Shown here: piece by piece, positions 9,504 to 17,076 of the stretch
Layout of the letters: each line of letters opens with the position of its first letter
Position numbering within the stretch: position 1 is the stretch's first letter
Assembly: GCA_037893245.1 (NCBI GenBank)
Contig: JBAIAA010000102.1
Location: 806,001 to 870,000 of the forward strand
Direction of reading: 5' to 3'
DNA: 64,000 nucleotides
Source of the DNA: Crossaster papposus
Lineage: Eukaryota; Echinodermata; Asteroidea; Velatida; Solasteridae
The notes under the pieces: model-generated
Databases searched by the model: none
The model's input: only the letters and a program-made list of their open reading frames with translations
What the model was told of the DNA's origin: nothing
Translations under genes and position numbers: made by a program

Positions 9504-11430
9504 AACCTGTATATTATGTTACGTCCCTGCACGTAATGTTGCAAATTAAAATCCGAAAGTTAACATTTCCCCAACCAAAATCATGCGACTTGCTCGACCA
9601 GCACTACTTGTCGTGCAATGATTCAATGTACATGTATGTGTGTGCATCACTACAGGCAAAAGACTCCAAGACTCCGTTTGCAGCTCCATCTATTCAATGC
9701 ACCTGCCAGTGAGATAAACAACAAGGCTTTGAGAATTACCACAGTTAAAAGTAAGCCTGCTCGAAACATAACAGAATTACACAAGAAAAGGGATTAAACG
9801 CCTCGGTAGCAATGTGGCTCATATCGCCATAGCATAACTAAAGTATTTGAATTATTTATCCGCAAATGGGATTTCGTGACTGCATGCCCTGTTCCTCCTT
9901 TGAATCGATATAAATGTTAAATTCACAAGACTAAACTATTTACAATGAATAGACATGGCTGCTCGAGGTGTCAATTTATTGTCAGTCAGGGCAGTCAGCT
10001 GTGCAGAGCCTTCCGGAAGTGCTCTCTTTTATTTGCTACGTATGCGTGTCTCCCGTTAATTATTTTTGCGACATTTTGTATGCAACAAAAGGGCTGATAA
10101 TACTAGTATCGTCTTATTGTTTAGTGAGATTATTCAAGTTTTCATCAACATTTTATTTTGTGGTCGGTAAAAAATACCCTTTTACTTTACTAAACAAAGT
10201 TGTGCAGAAGAAAGCGACAGTTTGGTGACAAACAAGATATGTTATTTAGTTACCTATCTTCAAAATGTGTGGTTCTTTTATTTACCTCAAACACTTACGA
10301 ACACTCAACATGTCGTCCATTCCGAAAGCAGGCTCACAAAACTAATGCCGCTCAAAAAGCACATAAATGCCTCAATTCTACTGTCCTCAAATACCAAAAC
10401 AATCTAGCACCTTGATCAAACATGCGTTGCTATACTAAACTCAAGATATCTCTGTAATTCGCATGTCGGAACTCCTGCTCCACACCAGAGCAAAGGCGCT
10501 CGACAAGAGCATGTGGCGCTCTGACTATCGTAAACAAACATCACATGCAAAACGTGAGCATAAAGCAAAGTTATGCAACAACACGCACGTGTATACAATA
10601 TAAATCACGTGAATTAGGTCATTTCAAAAACGGACAATTCGCGATTCTAGGTAATTTGGTTTTTTGTTTAACATTTCGGTGAAAAAGAACATGACCTAAT
10701 TCCGAGGGGCACACCTCCGTGCACACAAAACCTCGCAAAATTTCGCGGCTACGAGGCCGTCAACCCGCACAAAACTTCGCAGCGTACCTCATTAATGACT
10801 ACGCTGCAATCTGACTGGCACAATGCGAGAGCACACACCAGCCTCCATGATTTCATTCCCATAGTATGAAATGGCACCGGGGTCCCAACATTTAGATTAA
10901 ACGGGCTTTCCTACAGATATGTAGCGGAAATATATTATTTCAACACAGAATTCCAATAAAACTGAACATACATTATAATCAGCTGGGTAAAGGTTTATGA
11001 AGGGAATGCTTGTCGCCCTTGTAAATAAACGTGTATTATACCCACCTAACACCAGGAGGGGCTCGATAAGACTGCTATCCTCGCTAGGTCTCAATTAAAC
11101 CTAAAAATCAGATTTGTAGAAAAACGCCCCCCGAAATAGAGAAATCACCGAAGATCACTGATTGCATAAAGAACACAATACGGCATTTCAATACGGAGAA
11201 ACAGACCCGTTTACCAAAACCAGAAATTAAATAAGTGAATTCGTCGGGGACATTTATTGGGAAACAAAAGCCGACAGGTGTCCAGCGGGACATCATAGAA
11301 AAAGCTGCACAAACAGCTGCACAAACATGCGTGCTATAGGGATGCCCATACACCGGCATATGCCTGTTATGTAACCAACTGCATTATACTGGACATGTAC
11401 TGGTGAATATATATATATTGCTGAAAACGT
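9502..11430. other. Unassigned cargo of the long element
   Basis: No convincing gene, RNA or repeat. Frames of 60-86 codons on both strands (for example 9968-10228 plus, 11108-11359 minus) lack recognisable domains. A short AT dinucleotide run lies at about 11408-11417. Confidence 0.5.
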
Positions 11431-11932
11431 ATGCAAACGTTAGGTAGCGCGAATAAAATAGTCTATGTTATTAAAACCTACATTCCTGGCGCTATTGTTA
11501 AACAAGTAGGCCGACCGGGGCGATGGATAGACCATTGTGGTGCTCTCACATTCCATTGCCACGCATCAGTGCGGCCACTCCCTATCGCGCAAATTGTGGT
11601 CTTCGGTACGAAGGCTCTATGCCGCCAAGCATGGCAAGCTTCAAACCTACACGCTAGTGCACCCGGGGGACATATTCCAAACTCTGCCGAAGCAAAGGCA
11701 AAACGTGAGGTAAAACAAGAATACCTGCGCGTTTATAAGAATACAATTATCTCAGAGCTCGGCTCCATAAACCATTTCGACATGCCCCTTTTCGAGGAGG
11801 GTTCTTCAGTTTAAGCTGCGCCAAATCAAATAAGTGGTTTGATCCTACCTCATTTCTCCATACAATCCAAGAAAGAGTCCTCAAACTAGCACGGGTGTCC
11901 AATCTCACAAACACAAGCGCGATTGACTTTTA
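11431..11932 (+). pseudogene. Possible broken ORF near right end of long element
   Basis: A 127-codon plus-strand frame (11431-11814) ends with an ordinary-looking segment (AKREVKQEYLRVYKNTIISE). After its stop a second frame continues at 11825-11929 with SNKWFDPTSFLHTIQERVLK and SAIDFYWDGKPS. Together they read more like real protein than neighbouring frames do: mixed composition, with Trp, Phe and charged residues. I do not recognise the family. It could be a decayed mobility gene of the element, an old retroelement piece, or chance. The start codon is not supported by any signal. Confidence 0.3.
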
Positions 11933-12065
11933 CTGGGATGGAAAACCTTCCCAGAAATGATCTCTCTTGAATCCTGGATTGCTGCCATGCCGCGGTGTAA
12001 AACACGGCCCGGGTGGCCAACGGTCTGGACAGACGCGAAGACATGGAACGTCCAGCCACGACGAA

Positions 12066-12117
12066 ACCAGACTTAACACTGACAGTCTCTTATCTTGCGC
12101 CTTCACGCGCCGCAGTG
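12066..12117. repeat. Right terminal sequence shared by both elements
   Basis: Identical to 1949-2000, including CACTGACAGTCTC and GCGCCTTCACGCGCCGC. With the CAAATAG that follows, the identity is 59 bp. It defines the right end of the element family. Confidence 0.85.
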
Positions 12118-12124
12118 CAAATAG
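12109..12124 (-). repeat. Terminal inverted repeat of E2, right, with CAAATAG
   Basis: GCCGCAGTGCAAATAG, the partner of 2012-2027 (14 of 16 when complemented). The final seven bases are the third copy of CAAATAG and abut AAGTCAC of the resumed satellite unit. Confidence 0.75.
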
Positions 12125-12644
12125 AAGTCACAAGCAAAGCGCGGGCTCAAAGGAAACAACACAAAATCAGACAAACGGCGCTGCCTCGCGACACTCGGGA
12201 GTAGGGTGGCAATGTATAGATTTGTCATTGGAAATTTATAAATTTAAATACAATTTTCTTGTTTGCATTGGGTAAGAATTATTCAAAAAAAATCACCGGT
12301 CAACCCACCAAAAATCGAAAAGAATATGACATGTTGGTCGTCATGTTTCTGTAGTCCCTGAACACAATGAGAGTTCTAAGTATTTTAATAAGATCGTGAA
12401 AGTATCTATAGGCGTTTTAGCGCTTAGGTCTATGGGAATTGATTTGCTCCGTTTCACCCAAAGGGCTCTGTGTTAATAAACCCCGGTCACAACGTATCGT
12501 ACGGAATGTTGTCGTGGTAAGGCCTGGTCACAACGAACCCACGACGCATTTGTTCCACGGCACGACATAAAATTTGGGTAGATCGTGGGTCATCGGGGGT
12601 CGTCACAAGACAGTCCTACGAAATTTCGAGCATCGTGGCATCGA
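12125..12644. repeat. Satellite unit 1, right part
   Basis: The last 520 bp of the unit cut by the insertion, resuming at AAGTCACAAGC. It carries the variants GGAAATTTATAAATTT and ACATGTTGGTC, shared with the tails of the units starting at 17077 and 19287; most other units have TTTAGAAATTT and many have ACATGCTGGTC. Confidence 0.95.
12484..12644. repeat. Unit tail with direct and inverted repeats
   Basis: Two direct GGTCACAACG words (12485 and 12525). ACCCACGA at 12537-12544 is the perfect complement of TCGTGGGT at 12583-12590, which allows a hairpin with a loop of about 38 nt. The composition (many CGTGG/CCACG words) differs from the rest of the unit and looks like part of an old small DNA transposon captured in the satellite; that origin is inference. 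Confidence 0.5.
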
Positions 12645-12646
12645 TG

Positions 12647-12705
12647 TACGTACATGTACGTATAATAATGACGCCTTGATCAAGGCTAAAGAAAACTATG
12701 CATAG
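12647..12705. other. Cluster of three perfect palindromes at unit start
   Basis: TACGTACATGTACGTA (12647-12662), GCCTTGATCAAGGC (12673-12686) and CTATGCATAG (12696-12705) are each perfect self-complements. CATCGATG overlaps the unit border just before. Dense perfect dyads suggest dimeric protein binding or cruciform-prone DNA; no function is known. Confidence 0.85.
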
Positions 12706-12811
12706 AAAGTTCAAGAAATTTAAAAATCGTATTAATCTCTATTCCACTTCTTGTGAAAGTCCAAGGTCGGCATCGAAATGGATTTAGAATCTACAAGTCG
12801 ATTTGCAAGCC

Positions 12812-12826
12812 GGGGGGGGGGGGGGG
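12812..12826 (+). repeat. Variable G tract of the unit
   Basis: Fifteen G here; 13 to 31 in other units, and interrupted by one T in the unit at 23712. It lies between GCAAGCC and ACTACATT in every complete unit. It could form a G-quadruplex on the plus strand. Confidence 0.9.
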
Positions 12827-12970
12827 ACTACATTTTACGTTTGCACTTTCACAAACATAGCATTCAAATGTATTGTAACGTCGAGCGACACATCAGAGCC
12901 AACACACCCCGCTTGCGTACATTGACCGAGTCCCATATAGTCCCATATAGTACTCTTCACCCTGGCAAAT

Positions 12971-12987
12971 TAGGCCGTTGAGCTAAT
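12971..12987 (-). promoter_or_regulatory. TAGCTCA-type A box, module A
   Basis: The minus strand reads TTAGCTCAACGGCCTAA. TAGCTCAACGG fits the Pol III A-box consensus (TRGYNNANNNG). Related copies lie at 13434-13450 and 13968-13984. No good B box lies at tRNA spacing downstream of this copy. Confidence 0.5.
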
Positions 12988-13075
12988 TCCGGAAAGTATT
13001 TGAAGACTATAATTTAATTCTTCTAAAGATAAGATTGCGAAATTGCGAGCCTTAAAACTGCGAAAAAAACTAAAG

Positions 13076-13085
13076 AAAAAAAAAA
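13076..13085 (-). terminator. T run after tRNA-like core A
   Basis: Ten T on the minus strand, starting 10 nt after the 3' end of core A, with a further seven T at 13063-13069. Four or more T suffice for Pol III termination. Confidence 0.5.
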
Positions 13086-13095
13086 CCATCGGCCA

Positions 13096-13162
13096 GGACG
13101 AGGACTCGAACCCAGGCGATGAAACCTCGGAAACGAGGACCCTAACCACTCGGCCATTCGAC
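13096..13162 (-). pseudogene. tRNA-like core A (Ser/Leu-like)
   Basis: The minus strand contains the A box TGGCCGAGTGG and the B box GGTTCGAGTCC, about 44 nt apart as in tRNA genes. The D-stem is weakened (GCC/GGG) and acceptor pairing is about 3 of 7. The anticodon region can form only CCTCG/CGAGG with a 4-nt loop, so no anticodon can be assigned. The boxes resemble those of tRNA-Ser/Leu. It is a tRNA relic or the head of a tRNA-derived repeat, still carrying both internal promoter boxes. The frame through it translates as MAEWLG, which is an artefact of the tRNA sequence. Confidence 0.75.
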
Positions 13163-13206
13163 TACCGGTGAACGTTGTTTCAAATCGATGGGACTTATGT
13201 TTGAAA

Positions 13207-13226
13207 ACTGGAGTAATAGCTCCAGT
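13207..13226. other. Hairpin upstream of core A
   Basis: ACTGGAG, loop TAATAG, CTCCAGT: a perfect 7-bp stem with a 6-nt loop. The same hairpin accompanies core B (13659-13678, loop TATTAG) and is broken beside core C (about 14194-14212). Confidence 0.75.
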
Positions 13227-13433
13227 ATAGAATGAAGTAACATTTTCATTACTCCACCACCCCCCGCTTCTTTTAAAGTAAATCAAGAACAGGACGTACG
13301 TCTGCATTGGTGCTATGGTAAGGGGAAAATGAAGAACAAAAAGTAAAGTGGTGTTGACTAGGCAATTCAGGGGTACAGACCTATGACTGAACACGTTGAC
13401 CGACTCCCATATAGGACTCGTCACCCTGGCGAA

Positions 13434-13450
13434 TTAATCCGTTGAGCTAA
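13434..13450 (-). promoter_or_regulatory. TAGCTCA-type A box with degenerate B box
   Basis: TTAGCTCAACGGATTAA on the minus strand. About 60 nt further on, at 13367-13390, lies a counterpart of the good B box of module B that has decayed (GGTCTGTACC for GGTTCGATCC). The pair has roughly tRNA spacing, so this is a second, decayed tRNA-like element in the module. Confidence 0.5.
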
Positions 13451-13525
13451 CTCCGGTTGGTATTTGGAGACTATTATTTAAATCTTTTAAAGATAAGATT
13501 GCGAAATTTCGCGCGTTGAAACTGC

Positions 13526-13533
13526 AAAAAAAA
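13526..13533 (-). terminator. T run after tRNA-like core B
   Basis: Eight T on the minus strand, about 14 nt after core B, following TTTT at 13535-13538. Confidence 0.5.
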
Positions 13534-13547
13534 CAAAACATGGGCTA

Positions 13548-13614
13548 GGACGAGGACTCGAACCCAGGCGATCGAACCCCGCAAACGAGGAGCCTAACCA
13601 CTCGGCCATTGGAC
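13548..13614 (-). pseudogene. tRNA-like core B
   Basis: Same 67-bp structure as core A, with A box TGGCCGAGTGG, B box GGTTCGAGTCC and an intact D-stem GCC/GGC. The anticodon region is CCTCG/CGGGG with a 4-nt loop. Acceptor pairing is only about 2 of 7, so it is not a functional tRNA. Cores A and B share the same 5' flank with hairpin, which points to an older module duplication. Confidence 0.75.
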
Positions 13615-13725
13615 TACCAGTCGACATTGTTTCAAAACGATGTGACTTATGTTTGAAAACTGGAGTATTAGCTCCAGTATAGAGTGAAGAAAAAAAAGTT
13701 ATGTGGTGTTGACCAAGCATTCAGG

Positions 13726-13735
13726 GGATCGAACC
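13726..13735 (-). promoter_or_regulatory. Isolated strong B box
   Basis: The minus strand reads CACGGGTTCGATCCCCTG around this point, an excellent T-arm/B-box sequence. Its matching A box lies about 240 nt upstream (13968-13984), because an extra stretch of about 180 bp (13775-13952) is present here and absent from module A. Confidence 0.6.
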
Positions 13736-13864
13736 CGTGACTTTACTCACTGAACGACCACCCATATAGGACTCTTTTGGGTTCTAGGATTCCCGGCCCA
13801 CCACACATCCTTCCCTGTCCATGTTCATGTAACCCGTAGGCCACGCTACCGTAAAGGGAGGACT

Positions 13865-13916
13865 GACGGAGCGAGGCCCTAGCTCTTGCCGCCTATGCAA
13901 GCAAACGAGCTCCGTC
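13865..13916. other. 52-nt three-way-junction fold
   Basis: The outer stem GACGGAGC (13865-13872) pairs perfectly with GCTCCGTC (13909-13916). Inside are GAG/CTC with a 7-nt loop (13873-13885) and TTGC/GCAA with a 7-nt loop (13886-13900). Both strands can fold. It lies in the stretch that separates the A box and B box of the second tRNA-like element. Present in every complete unit. Confidence 0.65.
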
Positions 13917-13967
13917 CCTATACTAAGGTGCGCACCTGAACTCCGCGGACAGTACCAGCCTGACGAA

Positions 13968-13984
13968 TTAAGCCGCTGAGCTAA
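13968..13984 (-). promoter_or_regulatory. TAGCTCA-type A box, module C
   Basis: TTAGCTCAGCGGCTTAA on the minus strand, a close match to the start of many tRNAs. The corresponding B box is at 13726-13735, far beyond normal tRNA spacing. Confidence 0.55.
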
Positions 13985-14060
13985 CTCCGGTTGGTGATTG
14001 AAGACGATCAATTAATTCTTTTATAGATAAGATTGCGAAATCGCGCGCGTTAAAACTGAG

Positions 14061-14067
14061 AAAAAAA
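14061..14067 (-). terminator. T run after tRNA-like core C
   Basis: Seven T on the minus strand, about 12 nt after the core; six in units where the plus strand reads GAGGAAAAAATG. Confidence 0.5.
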
Positions 14068-14079
14068 TGACGTCGGGCA

Positions 14080-14146
14080 GAACGGGGACTCGAACCCAGG
14101 CGATGGAACCCCGCAGACGAGGAGCCTAACCAGTCGGCCATTCGAC
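14080..14146 (-). pseudogene. tRNA-like core C (least decayed)
   Basis: A box TGGCCGACTGG and B box GGTTCGAGTCC. The D-stem GCC/GGC is intact, the T-stem CTGGG/CCCCG pairs at 4 of 5, and the acceptor AGTCGAA against TTCTGCC pairs at 5 of 7 counting one G-T. The anticodon arm is still abnormal (CCTCG/CGGGG, 4-nt loop). Of the three cores it is the closest to a real tRNA. No anticodon assigned. Confidence 0.75.
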
Positions 14147-14853
14147 TACCAGTCAACACTGTTTGAAATCGATGTGACTTAATAGGTTTGGAAGCTGGAG
14201 TAATAGCTCTATCCTACATCTGCTCAAAGGAAGAAGGAGAAACTGTGTTTTCAGGGTTAATGAGCCGCCCACGCATTAATTGTCCAAAAATTCGACTTAT
14301 TTTATGTCGAGAGAGGGCGCGCCACACAAATAGAAGTCACAAGCAAAGCGCGGGCTCAAAGGAAACAACACAAAATCAGACAAACGGCGCTGCCTCGCGA
14401 CACTCGGGAGTAGGGTGGCAATGTATAGATTTGTCATTGGAAATTTAGAAATTTAAATACAATTTTCTTGTTTGCATTGGGTAAGAATTATTCAAAAAAA
14501 ATCACCGGTCAACCCACCAAAAATCGAAAAGAATATGACATGCTGGTCGTCATGTTTCTGTAGTCCCTGAACACAATGAGAGTTCTAAGTATTTTAATAA
14601 GATCGTGAAAGTATCTATAGGCGTTTTAGCGCTTAGGTCTATGGGAATTGATTTGCTCCGTTTCACCCAAAGGGCTCTGTGTTAATAAACCCCGGTCACA
14701 ACGTATCGTACGGAATGTTGTCGTGGTAAGGCCTGGTCACAACGAACCCACGACGCATTTGTTCCACGGCACGACATAAAATTTGGGTAGATCGTGGGTC
14801 ATCGGGGGTCGTCACAAGACAGTCCTACGAAATTTCGAGCATCGTTGCATCGA

Positions 14854-15018
14854 TGTACGTACATGTACGTATAATAATGACGCCTTGATCAAGGCTAAAG
14901 AAAACTATGCATAGAAAGTTCAAGAAATTTAAAAATCGTATTAATCTCTATTCCACTTCTTGTGAAAGTCCAAGGTCGGCATCGAAATGGATTTAGAAAT
15001 TACAAGTCGATTTGCAAG

Positions 15019-15052
<34 letters not shown>

Positions 15053-17076
15053 ACATTGTACGTTTGCACTTTCACAAACATAGCATTCAAATGTATTGTA
15101 ACGTCGAGCGACACATCAGAGCCAACACACCCCGCTTGCGTACATTGACCGAGTCCCATATAGTCCCATATAGTACTCTTCACCCTGGCAAATTAGGCCG
15201 TTGAGCTAACTCCGGAAAGTATTTGAAGACTATAATTTAATTCTTCTAAAGATAAGATTGCGAAATTGCGAGCCTTAAAACTGCGAAAAAAACTAAAGAA
15301 AAAAAAAACCATCGGCCAGGACGAGGACTCGAACCCAGGCGATGAAACCTCGGAAACGAGGACCCTAACCACTCGGCCATTCGACTACCGGTGAACGTTG
15401 TTTCAAATCGATGGGACTTATGTTTGAAAACTGGAGTAATAGCTCCAGTATAGAATTAAGTAACATTTTCATTACTCCACCACCCCCCGCTTCTTTTAAA
15501 GTAAATCAAGAACAGGACGTACGTCTGCATTGGTGCTATGGTAAGGGGGAAATGAAGAACAAAAAGTAAAGTGGTGTTGACTAGGCAATTCAGGGGTACA
15601 GACCTATGACTGAACACGTTGACCGACTCCCATATAGGACTCGTCACCCTGGCGAATTAATCCGTTGAGCTAACTCCGGTTGGTATTTGGAGACTATTAT
15701 TTAAATCTTTTAAAGATAAGATTGCGAAATTTCGCGCGTTGAAACTGCAAAAAAAAAAAAACATGGGCTAGGACGAGGACTCGAACCCAGGCGATCGAAC
15801 CCCGCAAACGAGGAGCCTAACCACTCGGCCATTAGACTACCAGTCGACATTGTTTCAAAACGATGTGACTTATGTTTGAAAACTGGAGTATTAGCTCCAG
15901 TATAGAGTGAAGAAAAAAAAGTTATGTGGTGTTGACCAAGCATTCAGGGGATCGAACCCGTGACTTTACTCACTGAACGACCACCCATATAGGACTCTTT
16001 TGGGTTCTAGGATTCCCGGCCCACCACACATCCTTCCCTGTCCATGTTCATGTAACCCGTAGGCCACGCTACCGTAAAGGGAGGACTGACGGAGCGAGGC
16101 CCTAGCTCTTGCCGCCTATGCAAGCAAACGAGCTCCGTCCCTATACTAAGGTGCGCACCTGAACTCCGCGGACAGTACCAGCCTGACGAATTAAGCCGCT
16201 GAGCTAACTCCGGTTGGTGATTGAAGACGATCAATTAATTCTTTTATAGATAAGATTGCGAAATCGCGCGCGTTAAAACTGAGGAAAAAATGACGTCGGG
16301 CAGAACGGGGACTCGAACCCAGGCGATGGAACCCCGCAGACGAGGAGCCTAACCAGTCGGCCATTCGACTACCAGTCAACACTGTTTGAAATCGATGTGA
16401 CTTAATAGGTTTGGAAGCTGGAGTAATAGCTCTATCCTACATCTGCTCAAAGGAAGAAGGAGAAACTGTGTTTTCAGGGTTAATGAGCCGCCCACGCATT
16501 AATTGTCCAAAAATTCGACTTATTTTATGTCGAGAGAGGGCGCGCCACACAAATAGAAGTCACAAGCAAAGCGCGGGCTCAAAGGAAACAACACAAAATC
16601 AGACAAACGGCGCTGCCTCGCGACACTCGGGAGTAGGGTGGCAATGTATAGATTTGTCATTGGAAATTTAGAAATTTAAATACAATTTTCTTGTTTGCAT
16701 TGGGTAAGAATTATTCAAAAAAAATCACCGGTCAACCCACCAAAAATCGAAAAGAATATGACATGCTGGTCGTCATGTTTCTGTAGTCCCTGAACACAAT
16801 GAGAGTTCTAAGTATTTTAATAAGATCGTGAAAGTATCTATAGGCGTTTTAGCGCTTAGGTCTATGGGAATTGATTTGCTCCGTTTCACCCAAAGGGCTC
16901 TGTGTTAATAAACCCCGGTCACAACGTATCGTACGGAATGTTGTCGTGGTAAGGCCTGGTCACAACGAACCCACGACGCATTTGTTCCACGGCACGACAT
17001 AAAATTTGGGTAGATCGTGGGTCATCGGGGGTCGTCACAAGACAGTCCTACGAAATTTCGAGCATCGTGGCATCGA
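14854..17076. repeat. Satellite unit 3 (2,223 bp)
   Basis: Minus-strand cores at 15319-15385, 15771-15837 and 16303-16369. G tract 29. Variants: CATTGTACG after the G tract, GAATTAAG beside the module A hairpin, and CCATTAGAC at the end of core B. Confidence 0.97.

Larger units (their letters stand above)
1704..12124. mobile_element. 10.4-kb insertion splitting satellite unit 1
   Basis: Removing this segment leaves a normal unit: 1-1703 joined to 12125-12644 gives 2,223 bp. In intact units the CAAATAG word is followed by exactly the same 520 bp (for example 14334-14853). The insert is flanked by CAAATAG at 1697-1703 and again at 12118-12124, while intact units have one copy, as expected for a 7-bp target-site duplication or a recombination core. 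The insert consists of two elements in tandem, 1704-2007 and 2008-12124. No intact transposase or recombinase was found. The boundaries are seen directly; the mechanism is inferred. Confidence 0.9.
2008..12124. mobile_element. Long element E2 (about 10.1 kb)
   Basis: Bounded on the left by 2008-2076 (identical to the left end of E1) and on the right by 12066-12124 (identical to the right end of E1). Inverted repeats lie at 2012-2027 and 12109-12124. The cargo comprises tandem repeats, the 53-bp minisatellite, minus-strand LINE debris, a 48-A tract and long unassigned stretches. I see no intact gene for mobility, so the element may be non-autonomous or decayed. Some cargo may instead be later insertions and expansions within it. 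Confidence 0.75.
12645..14853. repeat. Satellite unit 2 (reference unit, 2,209 bp)
   Basis: First uninterrupted unit, used here for the sub-features. tRNA-like cores on the minus strand lie at 13096-13162 (A), 13548-13614 (B) and 14080-14146 (C). The G tract is 15. It shares the GAATCTACAAG variant with the units at 19287 and 21498. Confidence 0.97.

Noticed and set aside
1704-12124. LTR retrotransposon or Helitron as the inserted element
   Set aside because: The two ends of each element are not long direct repeats. Helitrons make no target duplication, and the expected 3' hairpin-CTRR end was not seen.
13023-13424. Conserved 133-codon minus-strand ORF in each unit as a real gene family
   Set aside because: It is the translation of tRNA-like DNA plus a T run (poly-Phe), and its length and frame change with homopolymer length.
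14080-14146. Functional tRNA-Ser or tRNA-Leu gene
   Set aside because: Acceptor pairing is incomplete and the anticodon arm has a 4-nt loop, so no anticodon can be assigned.
14188-14448. Conserved 86-codon plus-strand ORF present in every complete unit
   Set aside because: Its conservation equals that of the satellite; it has no domain, start context or codon signal, and most sequence changes are shared unit variants.
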